Shown here piece after piece: positions 31,680 through 42,800 of a DNA stretch of 64,000 nt. The notes under the pieces were generated by a model. That model was not told where the DNA came from and made no database searches. It saw nothing but the letters and a program-made list of their open reading frames with translations. Made by a program: the position numbers and the translations under genes. This DNA is from Megaleporinus macrocephalus. Its lineage: Eukaryota > Chordata > Actinopteri > Characiformes > Anostomidae. The stretch is taken from positions 34,925,915 to 34,989,914 of the forward strand of contig CM038709.1 of the NCBI GenBank assembly GCA_021613375.1. The letters run 5' to 3'. The first letter of the stretch is position 1, and the number at the start of each line of letters is the position of its first letter.

Positions 31680-32387
31680 GGCTTTGCCCTGGGGATTTGC
31701 AGACCTCCACGGGTCTGAGAGACCAAAACAAGAGCTGTGATTTATTATATTATATTATTTATTATAGGAGCCCCCATGGCCCTAGCAGAGGGTGTCACTC
31801 TGCAATTGCTGTAGCTTTGTTAGAACCTTACTAGACTTAATGGGATTACTCATCCCTTCAAAGTTCCATGAAACCAGGCGCACTCCCCTACCACTGCAAC
31901 TCATAGCACTATTAGATATTCAAAAAGAGAATCTTGTATTTGTAAAGCAGTGAGAGGGAAGGGAGAAAATGAAGAAGAAGGGGGGGGGCCCACACCACAC
32001 ACCTCCCACACTACCAATGCCACCCCTTCGACCCCAAGGAGTCTACGAACAATCTCTATGAGTTTTTAACTCAACTTCCCAGTGTCCCCACAAATCAGTT
32101 AGCAGACAGAAGAATTTACATAAAGAACTAAACAAGCGAGGAGTTAAAAAATAATAACATTGATAATAATTATAATAAATGAATAAATGATAATAGAAAA
32201 TGAATAAAATATACAAATAAATGAATATAAATGAATAAATAACCTGACAGGTGAAAAAGTTTACAAAGATAATAATAAAATTAGACGGAAATTAAATAAA
32301 CAAAATTATACTGATAGTTGCCAAAGCTAAAATTTGTTATGCACATAAAAAATAATTATAACAAAAAAAACAACATATAAGACAGAA
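31680..32387. other. No gene recognised; AT-rich, possible old L1 sequence
   Basis: It begins with sequence that would continue the frame left of the Gypsy element. A G-run (31980-31989) and a C-rich stretch follow, then AATAAA-rich low complexity (32150-32380). Confidence 0.35.
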
Positions 32388-32452
32388 CATATACATACAT
32401 ATACACACACACACACACATATATATGCATATATATATATATACACATACAG
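32388..32452. repeat. (CA)n/(TA)n microsatellite
   Basis: Alternating ACACAC and ATATAT dinucleotides. Confidence 0.9.
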
Positions 32453-32474
32453 ACGTATGCATACACACAAGTAT

Positions 32475-33190
32475 TCACATTCATTACTCAGGTAGAAGTA
32501 TAGATACTAGGGTTTACAAACACTTCTGTAGAAGTTGAAGTATCAACTCAAGTGTTTTACTCCAGTAAAAGTGTAAAAGTACTGCTTTTAAAACTACTTA
32601 AAGTATAAAAGTAAAAGTAATGTAAGGAAAAAAATGCCATTAAAGACAAAAGCTTAGGTGGCACCACAGGGGCCTATAGTGCGCCTGCCCATATCCCCAA
32701 AAAAACAATTCTTCTTAAAGCCATAATGAATATAATGTTTTATTAAAATGTTAATGCTAAAATTTGGGATGCACTAGGCTTCCTGTTTCAGCCACATATA
32801 CAGCCATTGAAAATAAATGCATTTTAGTACAATGCAAATATATTAAATAAGCATATATGTGTACTACTGAGAATTAACATGTGTTTCATGGAGGGGAAGA
32901 TATGATGATTAGTTGCCTATAAGTATTGTAATGGTGCAGTCAAACATCAAAGGCATGTTATCAATATTTTTTATTGGAATGTAAATGTCCATGAATGAAA
33001 ACGAGCCGAAAATTAAATAGGAGTAACGAGGCTTTTTTTAAATATAAGGAGTAGAAAGTACAGATAATGGTGTGAAAATGTAAGAAGTAGAAGTAAAAAA
33101 TTATCTGAGAAAATAATTACTCCAGTAAAGTATAAATAACCAAAATCTCTACTTAAGTAAGGTAATGAAGTATTTGTACTTTGTTACTTG
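32475..33190. repeat. Non-autonomous hAT-like element (MITE)
   Basis: The two ends are inverted and share 'ACT.CAG.TAGAAGTATAGATAC' / 'AAGTATTTGTACTTTGTTACTT' and 'TTTTACTCCAGTAAAAGT' / 'TTACTCCAGTAAAGTATAAATA' type sequences. This is the abundant fish repeat rich in AAGTA/TACTT, which I associate with hAT MITEs. There is no coding capacity. Confidence 0.6.
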
Positions 33191-33985
33191 TCACCTCTGC
33201 ATACACATACACACATACATACACACACTGCATAATAAACTAAAGAACTTTGCTGGGCATCAATGCTGACATTTGGATCATCGCTATAAACCGTTCTAAA
33301 GCATATTTGCACTACGAAAGAGAACCAGCCGCCACCAATGTCATGTAGCATATATAAACACTTATGTACACCTACATAAACAAGATAATGACTGCGACTT
33401 GCACGAACACAAGTGGAAAACTGCCATTGTACATAAATAACCAGACCGGCTGAGCTGAATAAAGTTATTACCCCGGCGCAAGGGCATAGCCCATAGCTAA
33501 CTGCTAACGCAGACACAGTTGTCAACATGTATTTGTGTTCTCAAACATGTTGAACTGAGTGGCGGTAGCTGTCTTGTTGTCGTATGCCTGTAGGGGTAAC
33601 AACTTTTAACAGACATTGTGGGAAGGCAGTGGTTCTGTTTGTCCCACCCCACAAACGTCATAAGCCAGAGAACCAAAGAGGTTAATAATAACAGCTATCA
33701 ACTGCTCACGAGACCTGCAACCATATTGTCTCTTCCTCGGCGCTAAACACTAATTGGTATCAGAACCAGTAGAACCAACAACTGATGTAACGGCAAAAAC
33801 CTTGTGTAGAACTTGGTTTACATTTGCTGTGGACATTTTACAGCAATAGACATACAAACCAGCAGTGAGCAGAAATGCTTAAATACTGTCAGAGTAAGTC
33901 ATACACACAACCTTCACCCTAACCTCCAATTGTCACACATAGGTGGCAAGGAGTTGGTGGGGGGGTTGTAGGGATTGTAAAACCA
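33191..33985. other. No gene recognised; probable L1 5' region
   Basis: A minus-strand frame of 114 codons (33528-33184) has no recognisable motif and ends in a CA-repeat-encoded Cys/Val tail, so it is not called as a gene. Position next to the L1 5' UTR match at 33985-34070 suggests L1 origin. Confidence 0.3.
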
Positions 33986-34070
33986 ACTGACCCACCATGT
34001 TAACCTGTAAGGCTCTACAGATGGTTAATGTACAATAAAAACAGAGAAAAACAGATTAAGCAAACACAGA
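33985..34070 (-). repeat. L1 5' UTR fragment, same as 51960-52060
   Basis: The string ACAATAAAAACA.AG.AAAACAGATTAAGCAAACACAGAAGCAGTATGT occurs here and at 51997-52044 with few differences. At 51.9 kb it lies just upstream of an L1 ORF1 on the minus strand. Confidence 0.65.
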
Positions 34071-34080
34071 AGCAGTATGT

Positions 34081-35347
34081 CTCTCGCAAAAACTCAGGAT
34101 GAATACTAGGGTCGCAGGTGTCAGCAGATAATGACAATACTGAATAAACATGTGCATAAATTGGTATTTAAGTAAAGTGTCTAGAATGTCAAGGAGTGCA
34201 GATGTATAATACATATAGTAAAGTGTCATGCTTTCCATCTGAAAGCAAAAGCTAAGGTTCAGTCTAGACTCAAAGGTTGAGACTGTGTCAGAGTCCCAAA
34301 CATTAACTGGGATATTATTCCATAGTTTGGGGGCTTTGTAGGAAAAAGCTCTTCTCCCCATTGAAGTCTTCTGAATTTTGGGAACCAATAGCAAACCAGC
34401 ATCCTGGGATCTGAGTAAGTGTGGCGGTTCATAATACTAAATAAGATCTTGCAGAGCTTTAGCATTAACATAGATCATCTGGTATGGCTAATATGTACAG
34501 CTGTGTATCATCAGCATAGCAGTGGAAACTGATTCCGTGTCTATCTATAACTGAGCCTAATGGCAACATATATAATGTAAATAATAATAATGTGAAACTC
34601 CATATTTCACTCTTGTATAATTAGACGATACATTATTTATCTTTACAAACTGGAACCGCTCAGTGAGGTAGAATGTGAACCAAGATAACGCTATTCCTAC
34701 GATTCCAACCATATTTTCTAATCTGTCCAAGAGAATAACATGATCTATAGTGTCAAAAGCTGCACTTAGATCGAATACTACCAGTAGAGATATGTGGCCC
34801 TGATCAGAAGCAAGAAGATCATTTGTTATTTTAACTGAAGCAGTCTCTGTGTTGTGGTGGGGTCTAAAACCAGATTGGAATTTTTCATATACGTTGCTCT
34901 TATGTAGATTGGAACAAAGTTGTTATCTTAGAAGTATCTTAAAATCTTATAAGTAAATGGTAGGTTGGAAATAGGTCTATAACTGGACAGTTCTCTGGGG
35001 TCAAGATTTGGTTTCTTTATTAAAGGTAATAACTGCGAGCTTGAATGATTTTGGTACATGTCCTAGGCTAAGAGAAGAATTAATTATTGTTAACATGGGT
35101 TAAATTATAGCTGGTAATACTTGTTTCAATAGGTTTGTTGGAATCATATTAAGTGTGCATGTAGCAGAATTTGAAGAAGAGATAAGTTTTTCTAATTCTG
35201 ACTGCTGAAGTGGACAAAATGATTCTAGTCTTTCTCTAACCACATTTTGTGCTGTCTCAGCCAAACCAGATGATGTATAGGTTACTGGTATTGGTAGAAC
35301 ATTTTGTCTAATATTCTCGATTTTGCTATTGAAAAAGTCCATGAAAT
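34081..35347 (-). pseudogene. LINE D-family fragment, minus strand, decayed
   Basis: The minus strand reads FMDFFNSKIENIRQNVLPIP and CTLNMIPTNLLKQVLPAI (35347-35100), then scattered RT blocks with many stops. Plus-strand GTGTCAAAAGCTGCACTTAG near 34757 matches the antisense of the 'AAFDTIDHV' block. The C-terminal part is at 34394-34200 (SYKAPKLWNNIPVNV). Same family as 16560-19807. Confidence 0.75.
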
Positions 35348-35690
35348 CAAGTTTATCCATAATGGACAGCAGTTTGTCCAGTGTCCTTCTCTTCGCCACC
35401 TTAACCAAAGAGACCAGTTCCAAACCAACAACTGACCCTGCTCACCTGACAAAGCTTGTCCAGTCATATCTCATCTCTCTTTTTAATGCTTCCTCCCCAG
35501 CACACCACAGCATAAACAAAGACAGCTGGACACCACAGTCTGACAGAATATCTGCAGGTGCTTCCTGTTAAAGGACCTAAACCTCCTAAGAAAATAGAGC
35601 CCTCTCTGTATAGGATGTATGTGTTGGCTGACCAGTCCAATCAGAAAAGCTTTGTGTCGCTGGCCTGATTCTTGTTTCATGATGATGACC
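35348..35690 (-). pseudogene. LINE B/C-family RT fragment joined to the LINE D fragment
   Basis: The minus strand reads QRGLYFLRRFRSFNRKHLQI and FCQTVVSSCL, then ELVSLVKVAKRRTLDKLLSI ending at MDKLD. The next residue (35347) already belongs to the LINE D family in the same frame, giving a 107-codon chimeric frame. The catalytic RT region is absent. Confidence 0.7.
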
Positions 35691-35699
35691 CTTTCATAT

Positions 35700-36030
35700 A
35701 ATGTGCTGTATCTAGACATTGACTCTGGCTGTCTCAGAGCTGCTACAGCAATGCCTATTAATTATGATCCCTTTGCTGAAGTTGTTGGTCTCATTCTAAT
35801 TGTTTTACAACTCCACAGCAGTGCTCCATGAATATGATAGCTTCACTGAATGTGCTGGGTTGAGACATTGACTTTGTCAGTCTCAAAGCTCCTACAGCCA
35901 TGCTCATTAAATATGACCCCTATGCTGATGTTGTTGGGTCTCAGGCCTGATTCTGGTTGTTGTACAACTCCCACAGCCATGCTCCATGATTTTAATCCTT
36001 ATGCTAAATGCAGTAAATGTAAATGACTAC
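35700..36030. repeat. Tandem repeat, about 150-bp period, two to three copies
   Basis: CATTGACTCTGGCTGTCTCAGAGCTGCTACAG (about 35717) recurs in altered form about 149 bases on, as do 'TTGTTGG.TCTCA' and 'TACAACTCCCACAGCCATGCTCCATGA'. A related repeat lies in rrp1 intron 3 (41290-41735). Confidence 0.65.
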
Positions 36031-36032
36031 AT

Positions 36033-36222
36033 ATTAACAGTTTGTTCTTCAGTCCACGAGGAACATCTCTATCAATCTTTATTATAATTTGTGTGTATCT
36101 CACTTCTCCAGCCTGCATGGTAAAGGCATTTGGCCAGTCACAAAGGTCTTCAACTACCACCTGTTCCTCACTAACCAGGTCTACACTGACAATGTCAACA
36201 GGAAGAATACATTCATCTTTAT
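36033..36222 (-). other. Short coding-like open frame, unidentified
   Basis: On the minus strand a frame of about 63 codons opens after a stop at about 36222. It reads DECILPVDIVSVDLVSEEQ, VVVEDLCDWPNAF and RYTQIIIKIDRDVPRGLKNK. Composition (acidic, with periodic hydrophobics and a W-P pair) looks like real protein rather than chance. No family is recognised. It could be an orphan exon or a transposon-derived domain. Confidence 0.3.
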
Positions 36223-36834
36223 CTTACATATTTATCTTCATTAGAAAAAAAAGACATAGAGAGAGAGAAAGAGGAAGAGAGATGCTAATCTGCTCAGTCA
36301 CGATGCTATCATAAAAAAAACCAGACAAAAACTGTAAAAACCTTGTGATTGTGTAAGTAAACCAGCACTGCAGGCTTTAACTAAAACCAGTTTCATACTA
36401 ACAAGCAGAAACTGTTGGTTTCCCCTCAGATTTGGTGCTGAGCTCGTCTTCTGTCACAGTGCGTCTATAAAAATACTATAAATAAGTTAATTAATAAATA
36501 CAAACTGAAAATAGACAGATATCTCTCACCAGCTTTACTTCAACAGTAAACGTGTAGTTGGCATAAATGTTGTTCTTATCATAAAATAATCATCAGAAAC
36601 ACTTTTTTTTCATTCAACTGAAACATTATTATTTGTTTGATGTTATAGCTAGTATAGCTTTTTACTTTCTTTTGTTAAAAAAACATTGGCTTTCATAATT
36701 AGCCAACAGTTTAGTCGACTTGAATGAGATTAGAAATGAAGTTAAAATTCTGTATTTTACCCATTTTAACAGTTTCTGTCAATTTAACAACTTTTAAAAT
36801 AAAATCAAAAGATTTTTTACAGTGTGGGTGGGTC

Positions 36835-36995
36835 AGCAGTCTATCACATGGCAGGCACACAGACATACACACACACCGCTATAGAGGAAATTCAGCATCT
36901 CCAACTTGCTTGACTGCATGTGTTTGAACTGTGGGACGAAACTCACACAGAAACTGGGAGAACATGCAGAAAACTCTACATAGAAAGGACTCCGG
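36835..36995. repeat. Dispersed fish repeat
   Basis: Includes ACACACACACCGCTATAG, 'TTGAACTGTGGGACGAAACTC' and 'GGGAGAACATGCAGAAAACTC'. It resembles a very common teleost repeat containing 'GACTGTGGGAGGAAACC...GGGGAGAACATGCAAACTCC'. Confidence 0.55.
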
Positions 36996-37389
36996 ATGCA
37001 CATAAACTGATACAACATATGATGCAATATATCTCATTACAATCATTAGTAGTTAAAGCCTTTTGCTACACAAAATGGAAGTATTTTATTTTTGAAAAAT
37101 ACATTAGAAAGTATAGAAAAACAGAATCAAAGTAGCAAAAAATATTCAGTACACATGAGAACAGAGAACAGAGCTTGGTATGCTCAGACAATCAGTGGCA
37201 TGTATTTGAGTAGTTGACATGACATGGCGTTTTTTGGTCCAATGTGTCAAATATTTGTAAATTATAGAAACATATGTCAGAAACTGTAGTGATATTGTTC
37301 AAAAAGTGATGTTTTATATGAATATATAGAGCATTTATGGGATTAACATTCCATGTTTTCAGAATGTTCAGTCAAACCAGAAAAAAGTT

Positions 37390-38007
37390 CATATGGTGTG
37401 ACTGTTGCAAGCACATTTCACAAAGTTAGATTTTGAATAAAATCAAGGTAAATGATTTTTTTTTTGTTTACTCAATCATATATTATATACTCAGATGTCT
37501 ACTTGTGAGTCTGTATGGCTAAAAGGTCAGGCATAATATTTTAAAGCCACCCTTAACTAAAACATTTTGTCCCAAAAATGGACATCATATGATGTGACTC
37601 CATATTCCTTTTTTAAACGGGCAATTGTTTGGAGACCTCTGGGAAGTGGGGGTCCTACTTCTTTCAGTAGGAAGAAGAACAGCTCATAAGAATACTGAAA
37701 GTTACAAGTTACAATTATCGCTCTTCATGTTTTCAAGAAAATCAAGTATATCTAGCACTCCTGCTTCAGTTCCTTTTGGTGTGACACATTTTACACAAAA
37801 ATGCCCAAACAAAATTATTTTTCAGTCAATATTACCTTTAAAATTATACTGCCATATTATAGTTAGCATGGTTTAATGATGTTAGCATAAAGCCACATTG
37901 CTTAATGTCATGCTAAGTACATGAAACCTCATATGGTGTGACATAACATCATAAAGTGTGACAGGGTTTTCTTGTCACACCATATGATGATTTTGTCACA
38001 CTATATG
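37390..38007. repeat. Array of CATATGRTGTGAC-type motifs on both strands
   Basis: Forward copies lie at 37390-37402, 37586-37598, 37930-37942 and (variant) 37950-37962; a partial copy at 37774-37785. Reverse copies lie at 37974-37986 and (variant) 37995-38007. Each joins an E-box CATATG to GTGTGA, a T-box half-site. It may be a regulatory cluster or the remains of a repeat. Confidence 0.5.
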
Positions 38008-38590
38008 ATATGACCTCCATTTAAATACATAAATAATGCTCATATCATCATATAATGATACATATTTTTATAGCTATAATAGTTAAGTTTATTGAATTTC
38101 ATCCTTTTAACACATTTTGACAGTATATTGTTCATTTCAAATATAATATCTATACACCAACTCAATTTGGTGAATCTCTACCTACTGTGTACCTACTGTC
38201 CCATTTTCAAGCTGAATCTTCTTGATTCTCTGGAGGGCAAACTGCCATGTTGATGAATTGCATTATTTATATGGCCTGGGATGTCTGGATAGCCTGGATA
38301 ACCTGAAATGGGATAAATCTGACAACCTAAATCTAGAGAACCTCTCCGCTATGGTTAGGACAGTGGAAGCCCTTAGATGGGGGTGGATAAGTCTATGGCT
38401 GTACAGGACCAGTGCCAAGTAGATATGGAAAAAAGGCAGACAGCAGTTGCTGAGTATGCATCACCCCTGGATGACTCGAAGTGAGTGATAAATGAATGTG
38501 ATGAGGTGGTCACAAAAGATTTTGGGGACAAAGTGACTATTGTGACATTCTGTGAGGCCTTTTTTATCTCTTTATATATGTCCCAGAAAA

Positions 38591-38950
38591 TTAAAGGGAC
38601 TTTAACATGGGGAGGAAGAATGTTTTCTAATACTTAATCATGCTTTTCATCTTTTTGTTGACTGAGGTTAAAGAAAGAACTTGATGTTAAAAGAGTTAAA
38701 AGAGAGATGAAAGAGAGAATTTCATCCTGACACATCAGCATGGAACCCTCAAAAAAAAAAATGGAAGTATTTTATTAAAGGGTCTTTAACATGGGGAGGA
38801 AGAATGTTTTCTAATACTTAATCATGCTTTTCATCTTTTTGTTGACTGAGGTTAAAGAAAGAACTTGATGTTAAAAGAGTTAAAAGAGAGTTGAAAGAGA
38901 GAATTTCATCCTGACACATCAGCATGGAACCCTCAAAAAAAATTTTAAAG
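38591..38950. repeat. 184-bp tandem duplication, near identical
   Basis: The copy starting TTAAAGGGACTTTAAC at 38591 recurs at 38775 with only two substitutions over about 165 bases, diverging after a poly-A run near 38940. Confidence 0.9.
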
Positions 38951-39570
38951 CTCTAACACCTTCCATAAAAAAGGTGGAGAGACTCTTTCAGTTATTCTAT
39001 TCCTGTGGAAAATCAGTTGACCTTTTATTAGGCAGTCAAACTCAGTGCTCACTTTTAAACATCTTTAATACAAATCTTTAACCTAATGTTTAATTAAATC
39101 TTGATTTGTCTTTTGCATTTATCTTTTCAAATGTGTATTTTATAATACTGTTTAGCACTAATAAACAAAGATATTAACATTAAGATGACGAAACATATCT
39201 GTCCAAACTTACATTTAGTTTGTTTGCTTGAAAACAACATAGCTAATCAACAAAAACTAAGAGCTGAACATATATCAGCTGTGTGACTCTGCCCCTTAAC
39301 CTCTAATTGAGTTTGTTCTACTCACCTTACATTACATGCCACAAATAAATAAATTAATAAATAAATACGTGTACACTTTACATAAATCTGGAATTGTGCA
39401 CGAATTCAAGCATTTTGTTAGCTTTTGAGCTACTCGAGATAGACTCTAAATAGTTCAACGTTATTGAACTATAACAATAAAACAATACTTTAGTTATAGT
39501 AGTTGATAATAAAACAAATATTTGTGATAACCTAAAAATGAAATAGAACCGTGTTTAACTGGCCTAATAT

Positions 39571-39583
39571 CGCCCTCTGGCGG
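39571..39583 (-). promoter_or_regulatory. CTCF-like core motif upstream of rrp1
   Basis: The minus strand reads CCGCCAGAGGGCG, which fits the CTCF core consensus at all positions but one. It lies 84 bases before the rrp1 start codon. Confidence 0.35.
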
Positions 39584-39611
39584 TACAGAGTGGTAAAAGC
39601 CAAAGACTGGC

Positions 39612-39618
39612 TACGTCA
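39612..39618 (+). promoter_or_regulatory. CRE-like element in the rrp1 promoter
   Basis: TACGTCA lies 50 bases before the start codon, in a local GC-richer window. CREB/ATF half-sites in this position are common in housekeeping promoters. No TATA box is seen at a suitable distance. Confidence 0.35.
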
Positions 39619-39667
39619 TCAAGCTGCGCAAGCAGCACGCTGTTGAAGAAGACTCCAGACACGCGAT

Positions 39668-39833
39668 ATGAGCACAAACAGGAACATGGCGGGAGGAACG
39701 GCAGCCGCAGAAGCTTCGCAAGGGCTAGAGATTTCCCTCGCTCAAAGACTCGCTGCCAACGAGAAGCTTGTTAGGACTAAAGCTTTAAAGACCCTGCGAA
39801 AGTATATTAGTCTTCGTTCTCAGAGGGAAACAG
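39668..39833 (+). CDS. rrp1: rrp1 exon 1 (residues 1-56)
   Basis: Contains both candidate start codons (39668 and 39686; the second has A at -3 and G at +4) and the first helix [20 protein letters not shown]. Donor CAG|GTGAGT; ends in phase 1. Confidence 0.9.
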
Positions 39834-42800
39834 GTGAGTTAATTTGCTCGTTCGAACAACAGCCTGATTTAAGCTTCATGAAACGTGTCAGCTTAGTGTT
39901 AGCGCGTTAGCATGCAGCCCACTCTTCTTACAAGCATTAATAAATGAAGTCTAATAATACCATCTTTAATAATAATTGCAGATTAAAGTAAAATACCACC
40001 CTTTAAAAGTCGGAATTGAAGGGAAGTGTAATTTTAAAGTTAAAACTGGAAAATTCGAACAACGAGCTGCCTTAAGCGTTATAAAACGTGGAGTGTTAGC
40101 TTCGTGCTAAATGCAGCCCAACCACCTTAAAACAGTTACAAATTATCTTATCTTCGCTCTGTTGAGCAGAAGTGACTGTTAGAGTTCAGATGACCCCCCC
40201 TAACCCGGTCTGCTTAAACTCTTAAGGTGGATTTACGAGTGAAGATTTAATGAAAATATGGAAAGGACTGTTCTACTGCTTGTGGATGCAGGACCAACAG
40301 CTTCTGCAGGTAAGTTACCTGTTAAAATAATTTTAAAATTTAAACGTAAGCAGGCACGCGGAGAAAGAGTCAGAACTGTTCACAGTGGCGTGACGTGATG
40401 GAAATCAGGCATCCACAAACAGAATTAGATTTTTTCCTAGACCACATGGCACTACCTAAGACCATGAACTTGTGTGCAGGCACATATAAAATATATAAAC
40501 AATTTTTTTACGTTTCTCCTTCTTTTTATTAATTGTCATTGTAACTGCTGAACTGAGAGAGGATAAATTGGATCTTTTAGAGGTGGGAGTCAAGAGGAAC
40601 ACGGAAAGCAGAATTTTGTCATTTTTTGAGTTGCTTAGTAAAGATTTATATGATCAGAAATGTTAAAGTATAATAGTCTATCTTGGTTTCTGGTTTACTG
40701 TAAACAAAGCTATTAATGTATTTGTGTGTTTGTTTTAGGAGGAACTTTCACAAAGAATATCTAGACTAATCCACTGCTTCCACACAACGGATAGCCGTAA
40801 GTGTCTCTCTCTGTGTCCGTCTGTCTCTCTGGCGATTCTAAAGCCGATGAGCGCCAGTACACTGCAGTAAACGCATTTTCAGTGTGTTCTGGGAACATGA
40901 ATGACTTTTAATCAAATGCAGTGCATGTCACCCAAGTAAATATTTTCCATAAAAATACATTACAATCTGTAATCTTATATCTGACTTTGACATATGCTGG
41001 AATTGAGTCAAAATTATGTATTTAGTGTGATACAGTGCTATACAGCAGTTCTGTTGGATCTACTGCATTTAAGTGGGTCTGCTGTATAGTAAATGCTTTT
41101 TAGGTTTTTTAGATGTACAACCATGATTTTTTTTTTAATTAACACGTTTTAACACGTTTTCACCTGAATGCCAGAATCAGAGTCAAATGCAGTGCCCGTC
41201 ACCCAAGTAAATGTTTTTTACATGCATCATATCACTGGCAACGGTACTTGAATTAGACCCCGTTCACTAATTAAATCTTAAGCTGAAGATGTCAAGTCTC
41301 ACAACTAATTCTGCCAGTTTTGCAACTCCTGCAGCCACGCCAAATCTGAATATTTCCCCCTGCTGAAGTTTTGGGGTCTCTGGCCAGAGTCTAACGCACT
41401 TAAATTTAACCCCTTCATGTGCTGAGTCTAAGTATTGCCTTAGAAAATTTCAGAGCTCCTTTAGCCATCCTCACTGAGTATAAACCCTATGTAGAAGATC
41501 TTGGGGGTGGGACTGATTCTGGTTGCTTTACAATTCCCACACCCATGCTTCATCTGAATATGTCCCCGATGCTGACGTTGTTGGGTCTCTGGCCTAAGTC
41601 TACGAGTTATACAACTTTCATTGCAATGGCCCTTGAATTGGACCTGTGCACCAATTGTGCTGAGTCTAGGCATTGCCTCAGAATGTTTTAGAGCTCCTTT
41701 AGCCATCCTCACTTAATATGACCCCTATGGAAAAGATGTTGGAAAAGATCTTGTTTTCTCTGCCCTGTCTCTTCTGTTTGCCTCTCATAATGCACATTTA
41801 TTGCACAAAGGAAAACATCTGGTTTTATACCATATTATTGGTGTCGAGTGGCAGACATTTCTGCTCCGTACTGGCCTTTGTTCCTTGCTCAGATGTCAGA
41901 GAAACCGCAGTACATTAAAAAAAAATGTTTATGAAGTGTATTTTATGTCTTAAATTATTGGGCAAAACATTGCACACTTATAATTGTACAATTTATAGTA
42001 ATTAAAGTACTAGCTAACAACATTCCACCAAGTATGTAGGGCTGATCAGTTCTGCAGTACAGATGTTATGTGGTAAGCTGCACAGGTGTATTGTAAACAA
42101 GGTGAGTATAACACATGACAAGTTTTAGCTGCGAATAGAAACTAAAAATTCTAGATCTCACCAGTTGTCATGTGGTTTAGTTAACAAAGCAAAACGTACT
42201 GGACCTGTTTGCACTTTTGTGTGTAGCAAATGGTGGGAAATGCTGAACCGAAACTCTAAAGAGTAAAAACTTTGTGATGACATGCAAATCGGGGTTAAAA
42301 TAGGGTAGAGTGATCCAGGACCTCTGAGCGGTGCAGAGTGAGACTGGGTAGTGGATTAAGAAGGTGATGTTAACAGTTTACCTTCTGGCCTGTGACCATC
42401 TAAGGAACACTGTGGCACAGAACATTTAAGCTGTAATTACTGTAAAATATCAGAGGTCAGAATTTTTCTGATGTCTGAGCAAGGTGCAAGCATAAAATGG
42501 AAAACCTTTCTTGCTTATTGCTTTTCTTGCTAACTGCTGCATTCTGAAAATGCTAAAAGCGGATGAAGTGTTTGTTTTATTGCATTGTTTAGAGCACCTC
42601 TATAATAAGCAGTATTAGCTGAGCTGTGACCAATGAGAACTCAAAAAGAGGATTTCATACAAGCTTGCAAAGTGCACTGGCTGAGACATTTGGTGTACTC
42701 TCAGTGAAAGATGTGCGCTAAAACCAGGTAGACTTCTAACCATCAGTTTAGATAAGTGAAACAACTAACATCAGCGAATTCCCCCCCACCTTCTTTTCCA

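Larger units (their letters stand above)
36250..39560. other. Intergenic region upstream of rrp1
   Basis: Mostly AT-rich single-copy-looking DNA without convincing frames. It holds a dispersed fish repeat (36835-36995), an array of CATATGGTGTGAC-like motifs (37390-38007) and a 184-bp tandem duplication (38591-38950). Confidence 0.5.

Noticed and set aside
41419..41712. Frames of 83-90 codons in rrp1 intron 3
   Set aside because: They fall in a tandem repeat, lack splice signals, and the rrp1 phases need no exon here.
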